A stretch of DNA of 64,000 bases from Vibrio mediterranei (GTDB lineage: Bacteria; Pseudomonadota; Gammaproteobacteria; Enterobacterales; Vibrionaceae). The DNA is taken from the NCBI RefSeq assembly GCF_900088415.1, contig NZ_FLLQ01000006.1:62001-126000 (forward strand). Direction: 5' to 3'. Positions 42,368 to 51,248 of this stretch are shown in pieces. Each line of letters opens with the position of its first letter. Within the stretch, counting starts at the first letter, position 1. The translations under genes and the position numbers were made by a program. Under the pieces are notes generated by a model. It did no database searches and was not told where the DNA came from. It saw only the letters and a program-made list of their open reading frames with translations.

Positions 42368-42850
42368 ATGGATGCGATTGATCGCGTAGTAGAGCAGTGG
42401 GCAAAACAGAAGCCTGAGCTCGACACAGAACCTATGGCCATGATGGGGCGGCTAATGCGCATTGCCAAATATATGGAAACCAAAGTGGCGGATTTACATA
42501 AAAAATACGACTTAAAACTTGGTGAATTTGATGTATTGGCAACCTTGCGACGTAGTGGTAAGCCTTATCGCTTAACGCCGTCAGAGCTAATTAACACGAT
42601 GATGCTTACGTCAGGAGCGATGACCAATAGATTGGATAAGTTGGAGTCCAAAGGATTGATTTCGAGAGAGCACAGCAAAGCGGACCGTCGAAGCGTTACG
42701 GTGCAATTGACTCAAGATGGCTTAGTGCTGATTGATAAAATGATCGAAGAACACGTCGAAGTGCAAGATGGACTGGTTAAATCTCTTTCGGCTTCTCAGA
42801 AAAAACAGGCAAATCAGTTGTTTAAAACTTGGTTAAGCCAATATGAATAA
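42368..42850 (+). CDS. MarR-family transcriptional regulator
   Basis: A 160-residue winged-helix regulator. The recognition part LTPSELINTMMLTSGAMTNRLDKLESKGLISREHSKADRRSVTVQLTQDG covers residues 67-116 and has the DxRS wing typical of MarR. It should bind as a dimer to palindromes of about 18 bp, two of which lie in the 117-nt divergent region to the EamA gene. A terminator follows 5 nt after the stop. The ligand is unknown. Confidence 0.88.
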   Translation: MDAIDRVVEQWAKQKPELDTEPMAMMGRLMRIAKYMETKVADLHKKYDLKLGEFDVLATLRRSGKPYRLTPSELINTMMLTSGAMTNRLDKLESKGLISREHSKADRRSVTVQLTQDGLVLIDKMIEEHVEVQDGLVKSLSASQKKQANQLFKTWLSQYE

Positions 42851-42854
42851 GCAT

Positions 42855-42884
42855 TAAGGCCCTAATTCGTTAGGGCCTTATACG
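42855..42884. terminator. Bidirectional terminator with UUCG tetraloop
   Basis: TAAGGCCCTAA (42855-42865) and TTAGGGCCTTA (42870-42880) enclose TTCG, an extra-stable tetraloop. It lies between the converging MarR gene (+) and the GlcG-like gene (-). T-tracts are short. Confidence 0.75.
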
Positions 42885-43322
42885 TTAAGCGGCTACCTCA
42901 TCGCTGTATAAGTTGGCACAGTTAATCCCTTGAATAGCGCAGCGCTCATCAATATCAGAGAGATCGCCACTCACGCCAATAGCGCCAATCACGTTTTTCT
43001 CTTCGTCTCGAATAAGCAGTCCGCCCGGAACGGGAACCATGTTACCGTGGGCAAGTACGTTAACTGCGGAGATAAATGCAGGACGAGAATCAGCGTCTTG
43101 CGCTAGTTTTCGAGAGGAACAACCTAACGCCAATGCGCCCCATGCTTTGGCAATTGCAATATCAGGTCTCATCATGCTGGCCCCATCTTGTCGCTGCAAA
43201 GAAATCAGTTTTCCTCCATTATCAAGAACGGCAACAGTCAAAGGCGCACAGTCGTCAGACAGTCCAGCTTCAAATGTGCCATCAATAATGGTCAGTGCTT
43301 GTTGTAGAGTTAAACTTCCCAT
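42885..43322 (-). CDS. GlcG/HbpS-family protein (DUF336)
   Basis: A 145-residue protein of the GlcG/HbpS family (LTVAVLDNGGKLISLQRQDGASMMRPDIAIAKAWGAL; VPVPGGLLIRDEEKNVIGAIGVSGDLSDIDERCA). Members bind haem or small ligands, and GlcG is encoded with glycolate genes in E. coli. GAGGAG, 6 nt before ATG 43322, decides the start over 43340. It lies 102 nt downstream of malate synthase aceB on the same strand, as GlcG lies next to glcB, so a link to glyoxylate/glycolate use is likely. The exact role is unknown. Confidence 0.85.
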   Translation of the reverse strand: MGSLTLQQALTIIDGTFEAGLSDDCAPLTVAVLDNGGKLISLQRQDGASMMRPDIAIAKAWGALALGCSSRKLAQDADSRPAFISAVNVLAHGNMVPVPGGLLIRDEEKNVIGAIGVSGDLSDIDERCAIQGINCANLYSDEVAA

Positions 43323-43424
43323 GTTATCTCCTCGTCTCATAGCTTGCGCTATTCGTACCTGCTGCCTTAAGCACTTATTCGGATTAAGTCAGCAGGATTT
43401 AGGCGTACTTTGCCAACAGTTTGG

Positions 43425-45041
43425 TTAAAGTAACGAATAGCTTGGAAGGGTCAGGAAGTTAGCGAACTGTTTTGCTGTAGAAAGCTCATAAAAAAGGTCA
43501 GCTGTTTCATCAAAGCGTCCTGCAGCATAACGTGCATCGCCAACTTCCTGTTTAATCGTTTTTAGCTCTTGGTAGAGCCAAGTGTGAAAGAGTGATGATG
43601 TAAAGACTTGGCCATCATCCAGAGTGACACCGTGGTGGATCCACTGCCAGATGTTGGCACGAGAGATCTCAGCCGTTGCGGCATCCTCCATCAGTCCATA
43701 AATTGGTACGCAACCGTGCCCCTGTATCCATGCCTCAATGTAGTAGAGAGCGATACGAATATTTTTGCGTACACCCGCCTCATCGCGAGTACCTTCGCAA
43801 GGTTTTAGTAGCGTCTCGGCAGTAATGTTCTCCGATGGACTGACATAATCAAGTTGGTTGGTTTTCCCCTGAAGCTGCTCGTCAAACACCGACATCGCAA
43901 GATCAACCAGTGCAGGGTGCGCGACCCAAGTGCCGTCGTGACCATTATTCGATTCGCGTTTTTTATCTTCAATGACTTTCGCCGTTACACGTTCCATTTC
44001 CAAAGGATCTTTTGCTGGAATGAAGGCCGACATCCCGCCCATCGCAAGTGCGCCACGAGCATGACAGGTTTTAACCAGTAGCTGGCTATAGGCGTTTAGG
44101 AACTCTTGGTCCATACCGATGCCGTGTCGGTCTGGCAAAATTCGGTCTTTGTGGTTCTTTAACGTCTTAATGTAGCTGAATATATAGTCCCATCGGCCAC
44201 AGTTCATGGCTACAATGTGGTCCTTCATTGCATACAACATCTCTTCCATTTGGAATACAGCAGGCAGCGTTTCGATAAGTACTGTCGCTCGAATTGTTCC
44301 TGTTGGTACCGCGAAGTAGCGTTCAGTAAAGGCAAAGACGTCATCCCACCATTTTGCTTCTTCCATGCTTTCCAACTTTGGAATGTAGTAATAAACACCT
44401 AAGCCTTTGTCTGCTCGAGACTGATAGTTGTGGAAGAAATACAACGCAAAATCCATCAAACACCCACCAATCGGCTGGCCCTGATATTGAATAGATTTTT
44501 CTGGTAAATGAAGTCCGCGAGGTCGGGCAATTAATAGTGCTGGGTCGCTATTTAATGAGTATTGCTTGTCTTTGGTGTCGTCGTAATAACTGATGGTTCC
44601 AAGGTTGGCGTCACGTAAGTTAATTTGTCCCTCTACCATGTTTTGCCAGGTCGGGGAGGAAGCATCCTCAAAGCAACACATAAACACTTTTGCGCCGGAA
44701 TTCAGTGCATTAATGACCATCTTTCTGTCAACAGGACCGGTAATTTCAACACGACGATCTAATAGCGGAGCTGGTGGCGGGCTAACCTTCCAACTCTTGT
44801 CATCTCTTATTGATTTGGTGTCCTTGCGAAAATCTGGCAGCTCGCCCGCATCAAAGGCGGCTTGTTTGGTTTCGCGGTCTTGTAGCAGTTGAGTGCGTCG
44901 ACTGCCAAAGTGCGCCACTAACGTCTCTAGGAAGGTTAGGGCGTCGGAATTTAGGATCGCTTGATAAGCTGTGGACTGGGTATCTCCAATTACCTTAAGA
45001 CAATCTGCTTGTGCTGCGTCCATAACTTCATTAAGTGCCAT
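43425..45041 (-). CDS. aceB: Malate synthase A
   Basis: Condenses glyoxylate with acetyl-CoA to malate in the cytoplasm. 538 residues, the size of isoform A. Family blocks are CFEDASSPTW, RPRGLHLPEKS, the SMEEAKWWDDVFAFTE region, ATVLIETLPAVFQMEEML (glyoxylate/Mg2+ site) and NCGRWDYIFSYIKTLK. No isocitrate lyase gene lies beside it. Instead the divergent neighbour is gcl, so this copy probably consumes glyoxylate from purine breakdown as well as from the glyoxylate shunt. AGGAGACG precedes the ATG. A TGTATACA-core palindrome sits about 31 nt upstream of the start. Confidence 0.93.
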   Translation of the reverse strand: MALNEVMDAAQADCLKVIGDTQSTAYQAILNSDALTFLETLVAHFGSRRTQLLQDRETKQAAFDAGELPDFRKDTKSIRDDKSWKVSPPPAPLLDRRVEITGPVDRKMVINALNSGAKVFMCCFEDASSPTWQNMVEGQINLRDANLGTISYYDDTKDKQYSLNSDPALLIARPRGLHLPEKSIQYQGQPIGGCLMDFALYFFHNYQSRADKGLGVYYYIPKLESMEEAKWWDDVFAFTERYFAVPTGTIRATVLIETLPAVFQMEEMLYAMKDHIVAMNCGRWDYIFSYIKTLKNHKDRILPDRHGIGMDQEFLNAYSQLLVKTCHARGALAMGGMSAFIPAKDPLEMERVTAKVIEDKKRESNNGHDGTWVAHPALVDLAMSVFDEQLQGKTNQLDYVSPSENITAETLLKPCEGTRDEAGVRKNIRIALYYIEAWIQGHGCVPIYGLMEDAATAEISRANIWQWIHHGVTLDDGQVFTSSLFHTWLYQELKTIKQEVGDARYAAGRFDETADLFYELSTAKQFANFLTLPSYSLL

Positions 45042-45071
45042 TGTTCGTCTCCTTTAAACAATACTTTCTTA

Positions 45072-45094
45072 TTTTGTATACAAAACTGTATACG
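45072..45094. promoter_or_regulatory. TGTATACA-core operators upstream of aceB
   Basis: TTTTGTATACAAAA (45072-45085) is a perfect 14-bp palindrome followed at once by a second GTATAC core (45088-45093). It lies 31-53 nt before the aceB start. It shares its core with sites at gcl, uraH and puuE. The size fits a GntR/FadR-type dimer, which is inference. Confidence 0.65.
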
Positions 45095-45172
45095 TGTACT
45101 TACTTATATTGGAAAACAAACAAATGATCAAAGGGTATTTAACATTAATTTATCATCGAGTTTTTCTGAAAA

Positions 45173-45190
45173 TATTTTTACGTAAAGATA
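45173..45190. promoter_or_regulatory. Third copy of the MarR-type palindrome, between aceB and gcl
   Basis: TATTTTTACGTAAAGATA is near-palindromic. Its minus strand matches the eamA/marR operator in 16 of 18 positions. It lies 132 nt upstream of aceB and 163 nt upstream of gcl. Confidence 0.45.
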
Positions 45191-45324
45191 TTTTATATAA
45201 AGCATTATCTGTTAGGAACTACGGCGTAAGTGGTCACTTAGTGCTTTAACTCTATGTTGCAAAAATGTTGATTTTGGGGTTGCGATTCTCTGGATATGGT
45301 TCATAGTACACAATATGGATTTGA

Positions 45325-45336
45325 ATTGTATACAAT
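45325..45336. promoter_or_regulatory. ATTGTATACAAT operator upstream of gcl
   Basis: A perfect 12-bp palindrome 17 nt before the gcl start codon, close to where transcription or ribosome binding would begin. This placement fits repression. It is identical to the site at 57534-57545 upstream of puuE. Confidence 0.65.
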
Positions 45337-45353
45337 CTGAGAGGGATATTAGA

Positions 45354-47147
45354 ATGGCGAAAATGAAGGCAATTGAAGCAGCTGTAGCCGTACTAAAGAA
45401 AGAGGGAGTAGACATTGCGTTTGGTGTTCCAGGCGCAGCAATCAACCCCATGTATGCGGCGATGAAACACCTAGGTGGTATTGACCATGTGTTAGCCCGC
45501 CACGTTGAAGGCGCATCACACATGGCAGAAGGTTACACGCGAACTAACCAAGGAAATATTGGTGTTTGTATTGGTACATCGGGGCCCGCCGGAACGGATA
45601 TGATCACGGGACTCTATTCTGCGTCGGCAGACTCGATTCCGATTCTATGTATTACTGGGCAAGCGCCTCGAGCAAGACTGCATAAAGAAGATTTTCAGGC
45701 GGTAGATATAGAATCTATTGCCAAACCAGTAACGAAGTGGGCGACCACAGTGCTAGAACCCGCTCAAGTGCCACGCGCACTTCAAAAAGCATTTCATTTA
45801 ATGCGTTCAGGTAGGCCTGGCCCGGTTCTTATCGATTTGCCACTAGACGTACAGCTAGCTGAAATCGAATTTGATATCGATACCTACGAGCCACTTGCGG
45901 CATACAAACCAACCGCAACTCGCGAGCAGGCAGAAAAAGCACTCGATATGCTGTGTGCTGCCGAAAAACCGGTCATTGTTTCAGGTGGCGGTGTTATCAA
46001 CGCAGGCGCATCAGAATTGCTACAACAGTTTGCGGAACTGACTGGTGTGCCAGTGATTCCAACGCTGATGGGCTGGGGTACTATCCCTGATGATCACGAG
46101 TTGATGGCAGGTATGGTGGGTCTTCAGACAGCACACCGCTATGGTAACGAAACGCTTTTGAACTCTGATTTTGTATTCGGTATTGGTAACCGCTTTGCTA
46201 ACCGTCACACCGGTTCATTGGATGTGTATACCGAAGGCCGCAAGTTTGTCCACGTAGACATTGAGCCAACTCAAATTGGACGCGTATTCTGCCCGGATCT
46301 TGGCATTGTGTCGGATGCCAAATCTGCGTTGGAGCTGTTAGTCGATGTTGCTCGCGAACGTTCATCAAAAGGCACTCTACCTAATCGTGCGTCTTGGGTT
46401 GGTGAATGCCAGCAGCGTAAATCCAGTATGTTGCGTAAAACGCACTTCACGGAAACGCCAATTAAACCAATGCGTGTTTATGAAGAGATGAACAAAGCAT
46501 TTGGTCGTGAGACTTGTTACGTCAGCACGATTGGTCTATCGCAAATCGCGGCGGCTCAGTTCCTTCATGTATACAAGCCACGCCACTGGATTAACTGTGG
46601 CCAAGCGGGTCCTCTTGGCTGGACTGCTCCCGCGGCGCTGGGTGTGAAAGCCGCGGATCCAAACCGTGATGTTGTCGCAATATCAGGTGACTATGACTTC
46701 CAATTTATGATTGAAGAGTTAGCTGTGGGTGCGCAGTTTAATCTTCCGTATATCCACGTAGTCGTTAACAACTCGTATCTTGGCCTAATTCGTCAGGCAC
46801 AACGTCAGTTTGACATCGACTATTGCGTGCAGCTTGCGTTCGACAATCAGAACTCTCCAGAACTTGAAGGGTATGGTGTTGACCACGTGAAAGTGGTGGA
46901 AGGGCTAGGCTGTAAAGCGATTCGTGTAACGCAGCCAGAAGACATCCAAGATGCGTTCGTTCAGGCAAGAGAGCTGATGGCGAAACACAAGGTCCCTGTT
47001 GTGGTTGAAATTATTCTAGAACGTGTCACTAACATCTCAATGGGTGTCGAAATCAACGCTATCAATGAATTTGAACCACTAGCTGAAAATGCAACGGATG
47101 CGCCAACTGCACTGTCGTCGCTAGATTCGTCAAACTCACCGTCCTAA
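45354..47147 (+). CDS. gcl: Glyoxylate carboligase
   Basis: A ThDP-dependent enzyme that joins two glyoxylates to tartronate semialdehyde and CO2. 597 residues from ATG 45354, chosen because GAGAGGG precedes it and it matches the E. coli start. Val51 in LARHVEGASH replaces the glutamate that other ThDP enzymes use to activate the cofactor, a hallmark of Gcl. GRPGPVLIDLP and the ThDP motif SGDYDFQFMIEELAVGAQFNLPYIHVVVNN are clear. It is first of gcl-hyi-glxR with gaps of 10 and 25 nt. A TGTATACA-core operator lies just upstream. Confidence 0.94.
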   Translation: MAKMKAIEAAVAVLKKEGVDIAFGVPGAAINPMYAAMKHLGGIDHVLARHVEGASHMAEGYTRTNQGNIGVCIGTSGPAGTDMITGLYSASADSIPILCITGQAPRARLHKEDFQAVDIESIAKPVTKWATTVLEPAQVPRALQKAFHLMRSGRPGPVLIDLPLDVQLAEIEFDIDTYEPLAAYKPTATREQAEKALDMLCAAEKPVIVSGGGVINAGASELLQQFAELTGVPVIPTLMGWGTIPDDHELMAGMVGLQTAHRYGNETLLNSDFVFGIGNRFANRHTGSLDVYTEGRKFVHVDIEPTQIGRVFCPDLGIVSDAKSALELLVDVARERSSKGTLPNRASWVGECQQRKSSMLRKTHFTETPIKPMRVYEEMNKAFGRETCYVSTIGLSQIAAAQFLHVYKPRHWINCGQAGPLGWTAPAALGVKAADPNRDVVAISGDYDFQFMIEELAVGAQFNLPYIHVVVNNSYLGLIRQAQRQFDIDYCVQLAFDNQNSPELEGYGVDHVKVVEGLGCKAIRVTQPEDIQDAFVQARELMAKHKVPVVVEIILERVTNISMGVEINAINEFEPLAENATDAPTALSSLDSSNSPS

Positions 47148-47157
47148 GGAGAAGATT

Positions 47158-47934
47158 ATGCCAAAATTCGCAGCCAATCTATCGATGCTATTTAATGAAG
47201 TCGACTTTCTGAGTCGATTTGAAAAAGCAGCTAATGCCGGGTTTCACGGAGTGGAGTATCTGTTTCCTTACGATTTCACGGCAGAAACCATTAAGTCGGT
47301 GTTGGATGACAATAATCTAGAACAGGTTTTGTTTAACCTTCCTGCTGGTGACTGGAATGCGGGAGATCGTGGTATTGCGGTCGACCCAAGTCGCATTGAA
47401 GAGTTCCAACAAGGGGTGAGCCAAGCGATAAGCTACGCCCAGACTCTGGGCTGTAAGCAAATCAACTGCTTGGCAGGCATTGTTCCGGCAAGTGTGACTG
47501 AGCAAGACGCGAGAACGACGTTCGTAATCAACCTTCGTTATGCTGCTCAGCAACTGGAAGCGGCAGGCATCAAGCTGGTGATTGAGGCGATCAATACGCG
47601 TGATATTCCAGGCTTCTTCTTGAACACCACAGAACAAGCGAAATCCATCATTGAAGAAGTCGGCAGTGCGAACCTATCGGTGCAATACGACATCTATCAC
47701 ATGCAAATTATGGAAGGCGACTTAATTCCGACCATCACCAATAACTTATCGCAAATTTCTCACATTCAATTGGCTGACAACCCGGGGCGTCATGAGCCAG
47801 GTACCGGTGAAATCAATTATGACTTTGTATTGAGAGAACTTGACGCAATGGGCTACCAAGGTTGGGTGGGCTGTGAATACAAACCGAAGACGACCACTGA
47901 AGAAGGTCTTTCTTGGTTAAACGCTTTTCAATAA
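47158..47934 (+). CDS. hyi: Hydroxypyruvate isomerase
   Basis: A TIM-barrel isomerase of 258 residues that interconverts tartronate semialdehyde and hydroxypyruvate. Family blocks are MPKFAANLSMLFNEVDFL at the start, VIEAINTRDIPGF (metal and catalytic Glu), YDIYHMQIMEGDL, and HIQLADNPGRHEPGTGEINY near the end. AAGGAGAAG precedes the ATG, 10 nt after gcl. The operon position confirms the assignment. Confidence 0.93.
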   Translation: MPKFAANLSMLFNEVDFLSRFEKAANAGFHGVEYLFPYDFTAETIKSVLDDNNLEQVLFNLPAGDWNAGDRGIAVDPSRIEEFQQGVSQAISYAQTLGCKQINCLAGIVPASVTEQDARTTFVINLRYAAQQLEAAGIKLVIEAINTRDIPGFFLNTTEQAKSIIEEVGSANLSVQYDIYHMQIMEGDLIPTITNNLSQISHIQLADNPGRHEPGTGEINYDFVLRELDAMGYQGWVGCEYKPKTTTEEGLSWLNAFQ

Positions 47935-47959
47935 TTCGATACGTTAAGGAGAACACATC

Positions 47960-48856
47960 ATGAAAATTGCATTCATCGGTACCGGAATTATGGGTCAGCC
48001 AATGGCTAAAAACCTGCAAGCGGCAGGTTACGAATTGGTATTGTCGGATCACTTCAATGCTCCACCGGCTGAACTGGTTACTCGCGGCGCAACAGTATGT
48101 CACTCACCGAAAGAAGCGACTGAGCTCGCTGACGTTATCATTCTAATGGTGCCAAATACACCACAAGTTGAAGACGTATTGTTCGGAGCAAGCGGAGTGG
48201 AAGAGGGGTTAGCGGCAAGCACGTCTCATAAGTTAGTGATTGATATGAGTTCAATTTCGCCAATCGCGACTAAGTCATTTGCTAAACGCATTAAAGAAAG
48301 TGGTGCACAGTATCTAGATGCTCCGGTGTCAGGTGGTGAAGTGGGTGCTGTTAATGCAACACTGAGCATTATGGTAGGCGGCGACCAAGAAGCATTTGAT
48401 CAAGCTCGCCCACTGTTTGAGAAACTAGGCAAAAACATCACGCTTGTTGGTGATAGTGGCGCAGGCCAAACATGTAAAGTCGCTAACCAAATCATTGTTG
48501 CACTTAATATTGAGGCAGTGTCGGAAGCCCTTGTTTTTGCATCGAAAGCCGGTGCGGATCCAGCGCGTGTGAGACAAGCGCTATTGGGAGGCTTTGCAAG
48601 TTCTAAGATTTTAGAAGTGCATGGCGAGCGTATGGTAGAAGGCACATTTGCCCCTGGCTTTAAGATTGCGCTTCACCAAAAAGATCTAAACCTTGCGCTA
48701 ACTGGAGCTCAAGAACTTGAGGTCGCGTTACCCAACACTGAAAACGCGCAAGCACTGTTTGGTGAGTGTGCCGACTTAGGGGGTGAAAACTGGGACCACT
48801 CTGCGCTAATTAAAGCAATAGAGGCTCGCTCTAATCATTCAATCCGTAACGATTAA
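47960..48856 (+). CDS. glxR: 2-hydroxy-3-oxopropionate (tartronate semialdehyde) reductase
   Basis: An NAD(P)H-dependent beta-hydroxyacid dehydrogenase of 298 residues that reduces tartronate semialdehyde to glycerate. The dinucleotide motif GTGIMGQPMAKNL starts at residue 7, the substrate loop DAPVSGGEVGA follows, and the catalytic lysine lies in GAGQTCKVANQI. AAGGAG precedes the ATG, 25 nt after hyi. It ends the gcl-hyi-glxR operon. No glycerate kinase gene follows, so glycerate must be used by an enzyme encoded elsewhere. Confidence 0.92.
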   Translation: MKIAFIGTGIMGQPMAKNLQAAGYELVLSDHFNAPPAELVTRGATVCHSPKEATELADVIILMVPNTPQVEDVLFGASGVEEGLAASTSHKLVIDMSSISPIATKSFAKRIKESGAQYLDAPVSGGEVGAVNATLSIMVGGDQEAFDQARPLFEKLGKNITLVGDSGAGQTCKVANQIIVALNIEAVSEALVFASKAGADPARVRQALLGGFASSKILEVHGERMVEGTFAPGFKIALHQKDLNLALTGAQELEVALPNTENAQALFGECADLGGENWDHSALIKAIEARSNHSIRND

Positions 48857-49091
48857 TGATTACTTAGGGCCATGATTTCCGCATAAATCGCGTAGTTTTG
48901 TCTCCTTTTATACGCGTTCCCGAAATCGTGCAGGCAGTTATTGGAGTTAAAGGGCTTCTAACTTCAACATTAACAGGCACTGTTTGTATCGGTTTTGGGA
49001 TTTTTTACCTCTCAGTATTCCCCATAAGTTTTGGACTTATTCTTTGTTTTCATTAAGATTAACTAAGTAGCACATGAGAGCAGGGAACAGT

Positions 49092-49706
49092 ATGTCGCGA
49101 ATCAGACGAAAGAACCAAGACCTTATTATCGAGGTTGCCAGTGAACAGTTTGCTATGCATGGTTACGCTGCCACCAAGATGGCCGATATAGCGAAAGCGG
49201 CAGATATTCCCAAGCCTAACGTCTTTTACTACTTTAGTTCCAAAGACAAACTCTACTATGCCGTGCTCGAAACCGTCACTCAGCCATTGCTTGCAGCGTC
49301 ATTGCCTATCGAACAGTTAGATGATCCCGTCGAAGCGTTAACTCAATACATTCGCACCAAACTGACGATTTCCCGTGATTACCCCCATGCTTCTCGTGTA
49401 TTCGCTAGTGAGGTAATGTCTGGGGCAAAGGTGTTGCCAGAATCCATTCGAGACAAGCTTTTTGAGCAGTCGCAGATGATCATTTCCAAGTTTGCTACTT
49501 GGTCGAAGCAAGGTTTTATGGATGAAGTACCTCCGCATCATCTTATGTTCGCAATTTGGTCTGCGACTCAGACCTACGCTGACTTTAATTGGCAGATTTG
49601 CAGTGTTTTGGATAAACCCGAATTAGACGATGCAGATTATGAGCAAGCGGCGACGTTTCTCACCAAGTTAGTTATACAAGGTTGTGGTGTTAAGAGTCGG
49701 GTATAA
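49092..49706 (+). CDS. TetR-family regulator, RutR-like
   Basis: A 204-residue TetR-type repressor. The helix-turn-helix MADIAKAADIPKPNVFYYFSSKDKLYYAVLE and the C-terminal domain (PHASRVFASEVMSGAKVLPESI; FAIWSATQTYADFNWQI) match the RutR/YcdC group. AGGGA, 6 nt before ATG 49092, decides the start over 49074. RutR of E. coli senses uracil/thymine and also affects purine and gcl genes, so its place after gcl-hyi-glxR is meaningful. The TGTATACA palindromes of this window do not resemble the RutR site TTGACC-TGGTCAA, so it may control other genes. Confidence 0.82.
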   Translation: MSRIRRKNQDLIIEVASEQFAMHGYAATKMADIAKAADIPKPNVFYYFSSKDKLYYAVLETVTQPLLAASLPIEQLDDPVEALTQYIRTKLTISRDYPHASRVFASEVMSGAKVLPESIRDKLFEQSQMIISKFATWSKQGFMDEVPPHHLMFAIWSATQTYADFNWQICSVLDKPELDDADYEQAATFLTKLVIQGCGVKSRV

Positions 49707-49789
49707 GTGCACTTTTACAAGGTAGATGTGACATACAGCTGCTCCATCAATGTTGAGCGGAATAGAAGCAGCTGTGTCCGATAGATACG

Positions 49790-50053
49790 CTAAAGGTCTT
49801 TATTTCGAGTGGTTTGCTGGCGAATATAGTCACCAAATTCGTATTTGCGTTCCTGACTACCAATTTGATACAACTCTGTTTCTGTTCGCTGTTGAGCATA
49901 GTTAGAGGCTTTCATCGAGCCATTGAGAATTTTTAACATCTGAGCAGAGACACGCTTCATAAATCGATCAACACGCCTTCCATACACTCTTAGTATGCCT
50001 AGAAAGCTGCAAAAGCTCATTGCGAGCGCGACCGACCAATGGATTTCAATCAT
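49790..50053 (-). CDS. Small membrane-anchored protein, 87 residues
   Basis: One N-terminal hydrophobic segment (WSVALAMSFCSFLGILRVYG) is followed by a strongly charged soluble tail (RRVDRFMKRVSAQML; AQQRTETELYQIGSQERKYEFGDY). AAGGAAA before ATG 50053 is a good ribosome site. I do not recognise the family. It stands alone in an AT-rich region. Confidence 0.62.
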   Translation of the reverse strand: MIEIHWSVALAMSFCSFLGILRVYGRRVDRFMKRVSAQMLKILNGSMKASNYAQQRTETELYQIGSQERKYEFGDYIRQQTTRNKDL

Positions 50054-50600
50054 GAGATTTCCTTGAGTATTATAACGACTTTGACTTCAACAAAGGTTAT
50101 TAACCAGTGCACAAATATTTATATAGTTATTATGGTTTGTGAATATAGTTATATAAGTTCGTTATATCAATGTGCCAGAAATCTATTGATACAAACAGTC
50201 ACACAGCTAGAAACTAATTAACGGAACTTTTAATATTGAAACTAATATATCCCATAGTTTCTTTGTGGGTACTGGGTTGGGTTTACTTTCAAAGAGCCAA
50301 TGAAGTGGATAAATAAAAATAGATGTTACTTGAAGGTTAACTTAAAGTAAAATTAAGTATGTCATATATAAATCAATGAGTTATATAATATTTTGGTCAT
50401 TGTGTATTAATTGGTTAGATTATATTTCAAAGTGACCGGTGTGTTAGTTGGTTGGCACTGGTTTATGGGGGGTTAATAAAAGTCTGAGGATTTGTTTGTT
50501 ATTGAAACAGAGTGTTTCTTTAGAAAGTATCGCCTATTAAATATATTATTTAAAGGCGATGTTTAATTGATGATGATATTTGTATGTAGCTAGGTGAATA
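50054..50600. other. AT-rich gene-free region
   Basis: About 547 nt with very high AT content. ATCGCCT (about 50529-50535) can pair with AGGCGAT (about 50553-50560) over an AT-rich loop, which may end transcription of the DUF3087 gene. A 60-codon frame at 50039-50221 lacks a ribosome site and coding character. Nothing else is recognisable. Confidence 0.5.
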
Positions 50601-51107
50601 TTAGAATTGCTTCAATATTGCTGAGTCATAGTCGCTGACATTAATTGTTACGCCGTACCTTTGTATCCATTCGTCAAGATTTTCCTGTGCAGTGTTTAAG
50701 CTACTTATGGTGATGGTGTTGTCATCAAGTTGCCAAAGTTGGCGCGACCCTTCGTAGCTGAACTGCAGCGCTAACATCGCATCAGTGTTGCCTTGTTCGG
50801 CGGCGGCTAGCAGCTTGCGATTTTTGCGATAAATGAGATTCAGTGCTTGTTTCAGTTCCCAAACATAAACGACCTCTTTCATCTTGGGTTGGGCTTTGAG
50901 TTTTAGAAGAACAATAACAAGCCCAATAGCACTAACTATGACGCCTAGAAGGTTCCAGTGAAAGTGAGAGCCAGAAGGAGAAGGGAAGAGATAAATCAGG
51001 GTTTGTGAAATCGCTAAACTTGAAATTGCTAAGGTCGCGATACAAGCGATTATGACGATGTTTAAACGAGATCGGTATAACTGCTTATCGATAGTTTGTA
51101 ATTTCAT
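50601..51107 (-). CDS. DUF3087-like membrane protein
   Basis: A 168-residue protein with two hydrophobic segments near the N-terminus (VIIACIATLAISSLAISQTLIYLF; LGVIVSAIGLVIVLLKL) and a soluble helical C-terminal part (VYVWELKQALNLIYRKNRKLLAAAEQGNTDAMLALQFSYEGSRQLWQLDDNTITI). The layout and wording match the DUF3087 family, from memory. The function is unknown. Confidence 0.68.
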   Translation of the reverse strand: MKLQTIDKQLYRSRLNIVIIACIATLAISSLAISQTLIYLFPSPSGSHFHWNLLGVIVSAIGLVIVLLKLKAQPKMKEVVYVWELKQALNLIYRKNRKLLAAAEQGNTDAMLALQFSYEGSRQLWQLDDNTITISSLNTAQENLDEWIQRYGVTINVSDYDSAILKQF

Positions 51108-51248
51108 CTTCCATCCATTTTAGTTCGCTGTCTTTCTCATGCTGACAGCAAGAGTCTGCCGACGATTATACACACTTGCTCGTACTCATAAATCATACCG
51201 ATTGAGATTTGTTTGCCTAGCAATTAAGGCCAAGTCGTGTGTTAGACT

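Noticed and set aside
48857..49091. RutR-type operator near the TetR gene
   Set aside because: No TTGACC-TGGTCAA palindrome was seen in the gap between glxR and the TetR gene or at the gcl promoter.
50039..50221. 60-codon frame in the AT-rich region
   Set aside because: There is no ribosome site, the composition is AT-driven, and it overlaps the 5' end of the small membrane gene on the other strand.
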